A DNA stretch of 64,000 bases from Aspidiotus rigidus (Eukaryota; Arthropoda; Insecta; Hemiptera; Diaspididae), in NCBI GenBank assembly GCA_035079385.1, contig JAVHKY010000052.1:11160001-11224000 (forward strand). Reading direction: 5' to 3'. The translations under genes were made by a program, and so were the position numbers. Below the pieces are notes generated by a model. The model saw nothing but the letters and a program-made list of their open reading frames with translations. It ran no database searches and was not told where the DNA came from. Positions 22,501 to 33,500 of this stretch are shown here, piece after piece; the stretch's first letter is position 1, and every line of letters begins with the position of its first letter.

Positions 22501-23056
22501 TCATAAGTTTTTTTGATTTTTAAATGAAACTCACTGTAGTACTTTTTTTTAAAAGGATTTGTTGACCATGAGCTTCCATTTGCATTCAAAAAGGTTTTGA
22601 GTCACAAATGCAGTGTAGGCTGTGTAATCATGCTCTCATATTGACATGTCCATAGTTCTACGTACGCCATCAATAGATAAGAAGAGGCGCAGGTCCCATA
22701 CTGCCCTTATATGCAAACCAACAAATGTGAAGCTCAGCATATTAAAAAAATAGGGAAGTTTTTATGATTATTTTTTTGAAGAGAAGAAATTTAGTATCCA
22801 CAAAACAAAATACCTAAATGTCTTCATAGGAACAGTTTCTCTCCTCTTTGCCGGTAAATAGAACATAGTCTCGTTTTGTGTTAGTGAATTGCCGCGTCGT
22901 TTCAAGTTTTTTTTTTTTTTTTTTTTCAGATAATTTGTTAAAGAAGAAAAACTATTTTTTAATTCCAAAATTGGTTCTCACCTGGCTAGCGGCGTTGTCG
23001 TCGACGCGTAGCGACGACGCAACAGACGCTAATGTTCAATATGTTCAATCTTAATA
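22501..23056. other. No gene seen
   Basis: AT-rich; a poly-T run near 22907-22926. Nothing else recognised. Confidence 0.3.
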
Positions 23057-23455
23057 GACTAAATCGCCGTGCCGTCATTAATGAACATTTACTGATAACA
23101 GGAATCGAGAGAATGCGATAGTATACTGTATCAGTTCAAAGTAGGATATCGATTCCCATAAGAATACACAGGGATCATTTCGATCATACGCTCAAATTAA
23201 AAAATTGGAAATAAGTAAGCAATTACGTGTTGATACTTAGAATCAGGAAGTTCTCATGTCTTTGAAAATGTACCTGCGGTTCTTAACTTATTTCTTGTTT
23301 TCAAATCTGAACGTAAGATCGAAACGTTCCCGTGTATTTCTTATAGAGCATTTTTTTTGTTTTGAACTTACGCGTAAGTTGGGGTAAGTCATTGCGGAGC
23401 AAACATCGCCTTGTTATCAGTGAATGTCCGTGAATGACGTCACGGCGATTTAGTC
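23057..23455. mobile_element. ISL2EU-like MITE (AT target, GTGACGTCA tip), copy a
   Basis: Inverted ends AGACTAAATCGCCGTG (left, from 23056) and CACGGCGATTTAGTCT (right), continuing with CCGTCATT / AATGACGT and GAACATTTACTGATAACA versus TGTTATCAGTGAATGTCC. AT flanks both ends. The complementarity runs a few bases beyond the AT (AATCTTAAT / ATTAAGATT), so the outer border could be about 8 bases wider. No coding capacity. Confidence 0.7.
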
Positions 23456-23568
23456 TATTAAGATTACAGCTTGATGACAAGAACGTCAGTCTCGAGCAAC
23501 ATAGAGAGCACCACCAGGTAGTCTACATTGTGGAGTTTCCAACGTCTTGTAATACTGCCGTACAAAAA

Positions 23569-24353
23569 CTTAGACCATACAACAGATAGAAGCCCCGAGC
23601 CAAAGTCATATAGAAAAACCAAGTTAGTTCACGCACTACGTTCACGGGTCTTCCGCTGTGCAACAGCGTTAGCATATTACTGATGTCCTACTTCACTATA
23701 GGCTCTTATGGGCTGATGTTTAATTTTTCCCGTTATTTCCAAAACTATCAACTTTCATGAAAAATTGAAGAGAACAAAAATTATTCCTCTTGTAATTTCC
23801 TATCAGACGTGGGTGGTTTCAAATTTTTTTGTGATAAAATTTTTTTCTTCCCATCAATCGATAGAAAATTACAAGAGGATTAAGTTTACTTCTCTTCAAC
23901 TTTGCGTAAAAATCAATATTTTTCGAGTAAATCAATAAAATTTGAAAATTGTCCATATGCGCTGTGTGAAAACTGGACATCTATGCACCATGCGCGCCTA
24001 CCGCGATCAATTAACTTCATGTGTAAAGAATAACGTTGGTTAAATGCGTCGTGAACTAACTTGGTTTTTCTATATGACTTTACCCCGAGCATAGCAATGA
24101 ATCTTTGAACGGAGGACATGATAAGAAGACATAAGAAAATAAGAGGGACTGGACCTTGTTTACAAATTTGATGGGCGGCGCGGGTGTACCGTGTGTTTCA
24201 CTGCTCCGCGCGTTCACCCGCGTTGCCTTCATTGAGGTCCAGTCCCCCTTATTTTCTTATCATGTCTTCCGTTTATAGATACCTAAACTTCCGTTCAAGG
24301 TGTTGTACACGCGTATATGGCCGATGCTCGGTCTATCTGTTGTATGGTCTAAG
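23569..24353. mobile_element. CTTWGACYATA-family hAT-like element nested in the CTGCCGTAC MITE
   Basis: Left tip CTTAGACCATACAACAGATA and right tip TATCTGTTGTATGGTCTAAG are inverted repeats. TACAAAAA (8 bp) is duplicated at 23561-23568 and 24354-24361. It is itself split by a further element at 23601-24082; without that, it is about 295 bp, close to its relatives at 35671-35925 and 44241-44501. Its right half has a strong internal palindrome (AAGAAAATAAG..GGGACTGGACCTT against AGGTCCAGTCCC..CTTATTTTCTT) around a GC-rich core (CTCCGCGCGTTCACCCGCG). Confidence 0.88.
23601..24082. mobile_element. Third-level nested TIR element, 482 bp, 8 bp target duplication
   Basis: Left tip CAAAGTCATATAGAAAAACC and right tip GGTTTTTCTATATGACTTTA are inverted repeats continuing for about 35 bases (AAGTTAGTTCACG / CGTGAACTAACTT). 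CCCCGAGC is duplicated at 23593-23600 and 24083-24090. The middle contains two inverted copies of a GAAGAGAA..CCTCTTGTAATTTTC motif that recurs elsewhere in the window. No coding capacity. Confidence 0.85.
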
Positions 24354-24933
24354 TACAAAAATAATGTTTGACGAACGTGCAGGTATTGAATTCCGCAAAA
24401 AGGTTGTTAAAAAACGAGTCATGTAGGACTATTTTCCCTAATCGTACACACTGCACGTTCGTTAAACATTATTTGCACGGCAGAATAGGTCAAAGATAGT
24501 GGAGAGCGAGAAGTCAGAAGGTCGCAAAACGCATACTACCTCAATCCCTTATCAAACCTCTAATAAATTAGAGTAAAATCTTGAGTTACCGTCACCGTAG
24601 AAACTAGAAAGGTGAGAAAGATAGTAGAGTGTTCCTCTAAGAAATATTCAAGTACCGATCCTACTTTTTATTCTCTTTCATTATTTAGTAATAACTTATA
24701 TTGACTATGAAGACGTGTGACGACAATAGACTTGCTTCTTCATATTAAAGTATGTTGCTACACTATTTCGATAATTCTCCATCTGCTAGCCGAATATCTC
24801 GGCTGGACCAGTATGTTTTTTCAATACATGAATAAATGTAATGACTCAGTCGGAAAGTAAGTATTGATATTATTTCCATAGGTTGAATAGTCTATCCCGA
24901 GTTCTCAAATTTGTGACGACGTATTCTTTGCAG

Positions 24934-25902
24934 ATGGAAGAAGCGGCTAAGTACATTGCAAAGAAAGCTTCTGGACGATACTATTGTCCAATGATAGGTG
25001 ACTACAGAGAATTCGCATGCGGCTGTGGTGCTGCCATGATCAATATTACTATCACATTTCCTGTCAATAAGCTCATCTTTCGTCAAGTTCGTATACTAAT
25101 GTTTCAACTAACAATTTTGAATCACATTGCCTTCAATTTTTACTTTGTGATGTATCTATAGATGCTCCACGGAGTTAATGTTCGTGTTGCATTCGTTCAA
25201 ATGATGAACGAAGGTGTGACATCAATTTATCGTGGTATATTGCCTCCTCTCCTGCAAAAATCAATATCCTCTTCATTAATGTTTGGTACGTATGACATGT
25301 TCAGAAAGCCTTTGATTATCAGTCAAGTGAATTCATATGCGGCCAGTTCAATAGCGGCAATGTTAGCTGGTACAGTAGAAGCTATTTTTGCACCTTTTGA
25401 ACGTGTACAAACGCTACTGCAGGATAGTGCATATCATAGAGATTTTGTAAATATGAAACATGTGGTCCGAGTTATCTGTTTGCAATATGGATTTAGAGAA
25501 TTCTATCGTGGTCTCACGCCAATCCTCTATAGGAATGGGCCGTCGAACGTGGTATATTTCATCAGCAGAGAAAAATTTTCCGATCTGCTGGTAGACAATA
25601 AACCGTCGAAATATAGAGGAGTAGATTCTTTAAAACAGTTCTTGATCGGAGCATGTATAGGCGCTGTGAATAGCACCTTATTTTATCCGCTGGGTGTCAT
25701 CAAAGTACATCTGCAAAGTCGTCTCGGAGGTCCTTTTGTATCGTCATGGAGCGCGGCGAAAGATATTTATGTGGAGCGAGGATGCAGACTAAAAAATTTC
25801 TATAAAGGTGTACACATGAATTATACAAGATCATTCATAAGTTGGGGTCTAGTCAATATGGCCTACGAACGGTTAAAAAAGACTTTCGTCACCATTGAAT
25901 AA
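24934..25902 (+). CDS. SLC25A51: Mitochondrial carrier, SLC25A51/52-like (NAD+ transporter family)
   Basis: Two coding exons: 24934-25086 and 25162-25902, joined across a 75 bp GT-AG intron in phase 0, giving 297 residues, the same length as vertebrate SLC25A51. The ATG lies directly after a splice acceptor (TATTCTTTGCAG), implying a non-coding upstream exon. Three carrier repeats are visible: FPVNKLIFRQ (about residue 43), APFERVQTLLQ and YPLGVIKVHLQ, degenerate forms of the Px[DE]xx[KR] signature typical of this subfamily; REFACGCGAAMINITITFPV and FYRGLTPILYRNGPSNVVYF also fit. SLC25A51 imports NAD+ across the inner mitochondrial membrane. A polyadenylation signal follows at 26188. Intact; no close co-oriented partner gene. 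Confidence 0.88.
25087..25161 (+). other. Intron of the SLC25A51-like gene
   Basis: 75 bp, GTTCGT..TCTATAG. Removing it joins FRQ to MLHGV in frame. Confidence 0.85.
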
Positions 25903-26187
25903 CAACAGTTTTATGAAGTGGTGAGAACCTCGTTTCTTTTGTATTTTCTGGCTCTTGTTCAGAGCAAATCTAATTTCTCTCGGCAGCAATCTTTGTGATT
26001 TTTGTTGTTACCAAACGTAGATTCTAGGATGAAATATTTATATGGGTACTGTATACGGTACGTGTCTATTTTTGTGTACTTTATTTCGAAATTTTATTGA
26101 AATTTTTGTTCACTAGTCATTAACTATGTAACAAGGAAACAAACGTACCCAGATTAATATTCACGCGGTTTCAAGGTACCATCATAA

Positions 26188-26193
26188 AATAAA
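26188..26193 (+). promoter_or_regulatory. Polyadenylation signal AATAAA of the SLC25A51-like gene
   Basis: First clear AATAAA after the stop, 286 bp downstream, on the coding strand. Confidence 0.6.
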
Positions 26194-29138
26194 CACATTA
26201 TTTGAAAAATATTATGTATGTATTTTCAAAAATGAATTTGTTCATTCATCACTCTTACTGTGTTCTAGTTCTATGATTTCTTTTCATACAAGGGAGAAGA
26301 ATTTCCTTAAATATATTTACCTAGCATTCTAACTGAAGGGACTTTAACTTCTACAAAGTTTTTTATTTATCTATTAGACTGTTTTGCATAGGTACGTCCC
26401 ATGTTGAATGTAAGGGCAGACGTAGAAAACTCGTACACTTTTGAATTTCTCGCAGTGTGTGTAGGAAAGTTTATGGTCAATATATGCAAACTCATCAATT
26501 TAGGCAACTTATTCTTAAATGTGAATACAGAATATATTACTACTATGTAGAATGTAAATAATGTACAGAAATAATTATACAATTTTGAGTGATCCCTACC
26601 ATATCTTGATTTGTTTCTCATTTTGTAGCTTGGTGTTTCCGGTATTGTTAACGTCATCTACCGTCTAACGAATACTGTATATCCAAAATACCACGTTACA
26701 TGAAACTATGAATTTATTAACAGCAGAAAAATTTCATTTTACCTTGAAATATGCGATACGGGCAGTTTATAAATTTGGAGGACAACACAAGTGTGGCAAA
26801 GTTTTTGGTTTGTCATCTGAACTGTTCAATTGGGCATACTGCAAGAGAGCTTATCGCTACATTTCTGTTTCTGTGAACGCGATCAAAAATATCTTTGCTT
26901 CTCAGTTGTTACAAAAAGTAAGAATGACCTTGAAACATTGTAGGCAGGAAACTTGCAATCAATTTGTCTTTATAGTACTAGCGGTTAATGACAGAAAATT
27001 GTCGAATATTGCAACTTGGAGTTATTTGATACTGCTTGGTATGATGATAGATAGGACTCAGACGATCATTTTTGGAAGGGGTGCCCCACGAACCCCCCTT
27101 AGAATTCAAGATGGCGTATAAAATATCTGTTTTTTGGCCATATCTCGATAAATATCGACTCTAGGAAAAATATACCTCAGTAATAAGATGTTCCTCGTAA
27201 AATTTTACATAAGAGTTGTTCCAAGTGTTTTCCTCATAAATCTCACCGTTGTCGTACACCAAGCGATTATGTTTGGACTACGTGCCTGCGAGTATGATTG
27301 TAATGAGTAGTAGCGCATCAAGAACGACAGGGTACGAGTAGCTCTCGTTGAAACGCCCGGAAAACGCGAGTCGTCTTTGCGATAACGTGTGCAATCATAT
27401 GTGTAATATACTTCTCAGAAATTTGACGTTCCTGACTGTACACAGGGAAATGGTACTGTGATTTTTTTACGATATTGTGTTCGAATTTCTGGTAGTAAAA
27501 TGACTTTTTGATCTCTGTCGGTGACTGTTGTATTTATGTCCTATTATGGAATGAGGGCGCCAATGAGGCGATAAGATAGTCTCCATTCCTTCTCTTTTTG
27601 CGTGATCAGATGATCGAGACTACTCTAAAACAGCGGCTTGCATATTCCAATGCTGCCCACAAGTGTGAGTCAGAGATTTATTCAATTGTATTAAGAATTT
27701 CGTACCAAATGAGTGAATGACTTTTCTTCTGAATCAAACGTCTTTATTCGCCTTGTTTGTCCGAGAGGTACAAGTTAGGAAGAGCATTGCTCGAGAAATC
27801 TTTTCAGGAAATATTTATTGAATTTTAATTTGAGTTATTTACCTTTCTTTTGACAAGTATTTTTAATTTATGTGCACACGTGTTTTGCAAGTATCGGAAG
27901 TTTTCATACGCATCAACGCTGAAAGGTAGGCTGCCTTACGAGTATGTTAGAGGATTTAAGTATAAATTCACTATGCAATGAAGAAAATTGTTAAGGTTTT
28001 TATTGAATATGAATTCCCTGTTATGTCCCTAGAAATGGGGGCATGATGATGAGGTACAAGAGATTTGGTGGAAACGTCATTCCTATTTTCCAAATTTTCA
28101 TTGCTAATAATTATATGTATCATAGTAGCACGCAAAGATCCCAAAATAACCCAATTTTTGCGCCAGCTCCTTTTCTCTGTGCAATTTACTACATTTTCAA
28201 CTCTAACTCACTCATGCGCCAGTCTAACTTTTCAACTCTACGCCACTTATCATTTTTCTATGCAACAGACTCTTTTTTTCTATGTATTTAACTCATTTTT
28301 TACTCTTAAAAAAAATTTGCCTCCGTTTTTAGGAAAACATCCGGTAGTACCAGACTAGCGATAGTTTTCTCTAGATTGTCTCACTTCAGAAAAAAAGAAC
28401 ATTACCAGTAATCTCCAGTAGTATTGGTAGTTTTTCTTCTAAAAAAAATGTGAAAAATACTACCAGTTAACTACCGGTAGTATTTTTTGCACTCCAGACT
28501 CCAGAGATCTCTTGTTCTTGAGAATTTTGGCTACCGCATTATCGATTGTTTGAAACTACCGACAACCGCCCATCACTATCATGTGTGTTATCAATAATTT
28601 ATTATGATGGTTACAGTTAATTGGTCAGAGTTTCAGTAGTGACTGGGTTTGGGGTGGAAAGACTTGCTGACAGGTTACAATGCTTTTGGAAAAGGCTGTC
28701 TAGTAGCAGTTTTGCGCATACTTTACCTTCAGCATGTGATTGATTAGTTAACATGTTTCTGATACAATGGTTTGAAAATCCTTCAATATAGACAGACCAT
28801 GTTTGTTTTTGACAGTTGTGTGCATCAATTTGGCAATTTTGAGGTGAACTGTAGCTGGGTTGTTGCCAATTGTTTGAATGACTCTTGCACAAATTTTCAC
28901 TATTTCCTCATGGGTGAGCGCCGTTTTTCAGTTACTAAAATGCAAGAGACGGTCTCTCTCATAATTTGAAAATTACCAGAGAAGAAAATTTCTTTATGAA
29001 TTATTATATCCATCTTTGTTGCCATTTCTTATGTGGAAAAAAAGAGGAGACCGACATTCCAAACATGTATTATCATTGACTATGTGTTACCTACTTTGTA
29101 CAGTCAATGGTATTATGATAGACTATTGTGCAATGTTC
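26194..29138. other. Intergenic, no gene supported
   Basis: About 2.9 kb. A 137-codon frame at 26708-27121 has no domain or splice support. Around 27130-27220 lies a segment (ATATCTCGATAAATATCGA, then TTCCTCGTAAAATTTTACAT) shared with 54035-54100. 28380-28500 has short repeats of ACTACCAGT/ACCGGTAGTA. No element borders found. Confidence 0.35.
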
Positions 29139-29366
29139 CTATTGTTGGAGAAAATACGTAACAATGACGATATAGCCTACAAGGTCAATCTCATTAATTA
29201 GAAATTGAGATTTTTCTAGGTTTGATGTGAGACCTGTAGTATATAATTCATTCAATACTTTTCTGAGATCTTGATAGTTACCCAAGTTTTTGGAAAAGAT
29301 TATTATGTCGTCGACATACCAGAGTACACTAAGTTGTAAATCTTCCAATGTTTTGACCATGTACAA
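29139..29366 (-). pseudogene. Reverse transcriptase fragment, Ty3/Gypsy type
   Basis: About 75 codons on - containing the catalytic box LWYVDDIIIFSKN followed by LRKVLNELYTTGLTSNLEKS and LVGYIV, the palm-to-connection sequence of Gypsy-type reverse transcriptases. The rest of pol and any LTR are absent. An isolated dead fragment; the same frame has no convincing continuation on either side. Confidence 0.7.
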
Positions 29367-30308
29367 TGAGAAAAGAAAATCGTTCTCTCAAAATTTAACA
29401 TTACTTCAATATTTTAAATTTACGAACCATAATCTCTTTTGACTAAAAGAAAACCGTTTGAATTTCCTTCATTATAGTACTAAAATGATTCAACTGACAT
29501 AAAATATAAAAAAAGAAGGACTTTCAAAATTTCCCATAAAATATAAATAATTTATAATCATAATTGATAATATGAAAATTTTAAAATAGAGAAATATTCT
29601 CCAATTAATAAGAGACCTACTAACGGTTGACTTCACATTGCATTCATAATGTTTTATCCAATGCAATATATCAACAAAATACATTTGAGAAAGAAATTGG
29701 TATGTACAAAAAATGTGTGAAGAGTTTTTCTACATGTAATTCTTCATGGGAGAAAATTAAGTTCTAGAAATTGTTAGAATATTACAAATACACACAATTC
29801 CTAAGAACAAGCTTGTACCAAGTGTTATAAATTAGGTATGTTGCAATAATTGGAGATCTGGTTCTATTTGTTTTCAAAATAGTCAATGTTTTCCAGAACG
29901 TTAATTTTTTGTTTTTCTTCTTCAAAAAATTGTTCAATATTGAACATTATAAAAATGATGGTTTACAATAGTATTGATGTTGTGACGTTGGTGTGAATAA
30001 CTCCATTATTTCAAGTAATACATATTTATATAGAACACTAATGAGCTGACAATTGATCAGTAAATTACACATTCAGATGAAATTCAAATCATTATATTTA
30101 ACCCCCTCCTCCAGAAAAAATTCTAGTTTCTGATAAAAATAATAGCGAATAAAAAAAAAAATTATAGATCTATCTTCATTCGCTCACAATTTCTTAGGAC
30201 AACTAATACTACAAAAATAGTCACAAAATTACCAACATGAAATATTTGAACAAAATAAAGGGAAAAGATTCCTAAGATGATATATCCTTTGAATGACTTC
30301 AGTGACAA
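29367..30308. other. No gene seen; contains a likely solo end of an ISL2EU-like MITE
   Basis: GATGTTGTGACGTTGGTGTG followed by AATAACTCC near 29976-30004 resembles the inverted right tip of the AT-site MITEs, but no left end was identified. Confidence 0.35.
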
Positions 30309-30314
30309 TTTATT
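30309..30314 (-). promoter_or_regulatory. Polyadenylation signal (AATAAA on -) of the MSL1 gene
   Basis: AATAAA on the - strand 205 bp downstream of the MSL1 stop codon. Confidence 0.5.
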
Positions 30315-30518
30315 CTTCACAAATTTACCTAACCTGCAGACCAAATAAACTTGGTACTCTGCTAAATGTGTAATGCTGAAGAATACCGGCAATATTACAA
30401 TCGCTAGTTTGTGGTCTTGGAGGCTAAATTAGCGATTTCAATAATTGATTCCATGATTTTCATATTTAGTGTAAGAGATGGTAAAAGGGAATAATTACGC
30501 TGGCTGAAGCCAAATCAC

Positions 30519-33500
30519 TCAAGGTAATCTACTTCGGGTTTCTCTATGGTAATGATGGTGTGGTTGATGAGAAGATTCATTTTTTTCAAACTGATTGACA
30601 TCTGCTGTGCCATCATTTGTCCACAGCGTATGGAAATCAACACCCCTGAACATGTATTAATGAAACATCATTAGTATTTTTTTTCATCACATGAAATTTG
30701 AACAAATTGTTTTTCAGTTGAACCTACCAAGATGGAATTTTAGCAATACTGATTCCCAATGCTGTGATGGGGATTAAATTGGTGATTATGATTTTTTCAA
30801 TATTCTTAATATCAGGAAAAAGAGTAGAAATTTGTTCCAATCCTTCAACACTTGTCATCTTTGATGTATCCAATTTGCTCCACCGGCTTTTACGCTGTAG
30901 CAATTTTTCCTTTAAAAGCTCATTTTGACGTAACTCACGGATTCTCTGAACATCCCATCTTCAACAAAAATGAAATTTCTTACAAATAGACTGATTTGCA
31001 TGGAGCAACAAATGTAGTATATTACTGTACACAAGCAGCAAAAGTGAAAATTATTGCAACAATTTTGAACATAGCACCATGAGCAAAATATGTGGAGCTA
31101 ATCAAATCTTTGACAATGTGGACTGCGCTAAGTGATAAAGAATTCACCTGTAAGGGCTCTGCTGGGAGCGCCACTCTCCACGCTACACCCAAATGTGATA
31201 GAGTGTGGTAATCCCATATTGATATCATAGATAACGCACAAATGACTTTCAAAAGTTCCTCACTACTTAACTGATCAATAAATTTTAAAAAATTTGATAT
31301 ACAAAAGTTGGAGCCGAGTCCACTCTAAAAATAATTCAAAACTCTTTTAGGTGGCTTTCCATTTGAATTTTACAAGAAAGAAAAGCTAAAAAAAAAATAC
31401 AAGGTTTAGTCATTATCACTCATCATCACCTTTGAGAAATTATGCATAGCAGCCACTCTTATTGACAAATATAGCTCAACATCTAGTGTTTTGCTTAGGG
31501 CGTCGTGTACTTTATATAGTCGTCAAAACCCATTTGCGCAGTGGGGATTTTGGGAAAAGTGTGCCGTCTGCAGCTGTATTTTAAATACAAGTGGTTTTGC
31601 CGACTATAGGGTCATTCACAGTCAACGTTGTGTTTTATCAATATTTGCTCGACGAGTTTCTATCCAGTAGAAATACCGTTGAAAAATATCTAAGAATGAG
31701 GTCGATATTTCCAACACAAATGTAAACAATTTTTTTTACCTGTTATTCCTTATGGGAACAAATTTGGTTCTAAAATTCGTCAAACGTAGCAAGAACGGAA
31801 ACAAGTATTGTATGATAGCAATCTAAGAACTTCTTAGTAATAAAAAATTAAGTTTTGGTTCCTTACAAACAATTTCTTTCCAAAGTATTCAACGATTTCC
31901 GGAACACTATTTTTCCTTATGGGAAAGTACGTGTAAAAAAATTGTTTACATTTGTGATGGAAATATCGAACACTAGAAGATTGATAGTTCCTATCATTAT
32001 CATTGATGTGACGTCAGTGTGAAAGACTCTATATTCATTACAGCTTATCACATCTGTGGACGCTTTTTTCAGTCGTTTTATACATGCAAGCGCAGTCCAC
32101 ATAATAATATTATATGTATAGTCAAAAGTTACAATATTTCTCACGTTGCTGCTCATACTGTAAGATATTTTTTTAAACAACATACGCCAAAAGAAATTGG
32201 CTGGTACCTAAATTATTCGATTTTCCAAAATATCAAGGTTCTTATTACAATCACGGAAGCTGTAAGTCAATGGAAGCGTTCTTTGAACAATCAAGTCCTT
32301 GTCCAATCAGAATTATTGTTCGTGAGTTTTTTTTTGGGTTGTGTTTGAATTGTTTGCCACCGTTTTCATGATTCTCATTATTGATTGGTAATCGCAGTTT
32401 TCGCTGTCTCAAATGAACTTTCTTTCGGTGTATGTGTTAAAAAAAAGTCTTTCTTAGTACAGTAATTGGTTCTTGAAAGATAAAATTTACTTTTTTCTCT
32501 TTTTCTCTCCAATTTCAAATCGCAAATGCCTGTCCTTTGCTGACTCAACAGTTACATCTTCAAAGTAATCTTTTGAGACATTAGAATGGTTAGAGTGATC
32601 TCGTTCAATTACGCCATAAGATGGGACCTTGAATGAATAATTCAGTAGGGATCAATAGTATTAAAAGTTTCCATTAGATCAGATCTAGTACTCACCTCTA
32701 GCGAAGTAGGGGTATAAGTAATAGGAGAGTTGATATCATTGCGAACAGCCATGTAGAAAGGTTCATGGGTTGTTATAATAGGAAATTTTAATCGTTTTTT
32801 CTGCGTGATTGAAGCTGAAATTAGAGTAATAGCATTATATAAATAATTAGGAAATATTTTTACATTCCTAATTGAATAATTCTCAGAGATACAGGGGCTA
32901 AATTATTGTGAACCACTTTCTTCTTCTCTCTCATAACACAACCATTTTTATTTGACTTCCTCCCAACAAAGAACAAGAGAAAGACATCACAGCACCAGTT
33001 TGTGTGGACAGACCTTGACGCCGACACGTTCATTCCAATCATCATTGACTATACACAAATACTTGCATCGTTGAAAAAGTAGCCGGTTTGTAAGATACTA
33101 CCACAAGGGTACAATACGTGTTAACCAGCAGAGTAAAAGAGAGCACACTGCTCTCTCTGTTACATCCATCTCTTGACCCGCAGCGCGGTCTCCTGGTGGT
33201 ATCCAACAAACCAGCAACTTTTTCAACAATGCAAGTACAGGGTTATTCACGCTGATATCACAACACCGATAATAATATAAACTATCAATCTTTCAGTGTT
33301 TGATACTTCCATCACAAATTTAAATGATATACCTCTATATCATATAGCGTGTTGTCTGCCAAACGTTTGCTAGTCAACATTGGTAAAAACATACCAATAT
33401 GAACACGAGAGTATCTTTGCTCTACAAACTGTTGTCCCTCAATATGTCGTTACTTCTGAACAAATTCCCAGATTGAGCTGTATGCTTAGTCTTTTAAGGG

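Larger units (their letters stand above)
23555..24483. mobile_element. CTGCCGTAC-family MITE, copy 2, split by nested insertions
   Basis: Left tip CTGCCGTACAAAAA at 23555-23568, right tip ending TTTGCACGGCAG at 24483; AATA at 23551-23554 and 24484-24487. The remainder of the left terminal repeat (TAATGTTTGACGAACGTGCA) is found only after the inserted element, at about 24362, and pairs with TGCACGTTCGTTAAACATTA at the right end. Without the insert the element is about 136 bp. Confidence 0.85.

Noticed and set aside
24883..24933. Upstream ATG at 24883 as the SLC25A51 start
   Set aside because: A strong splice acceptor (TATTCTTTGCAG) lies between it and the ATG at 24934, and the 24934 start gives the family length of 297 residues.
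26708..27121. 137-codon frame as a gene
   Set aside because: No recognisable domain, no splice support, and its end runs into a repeat shared with 54.0 kb.
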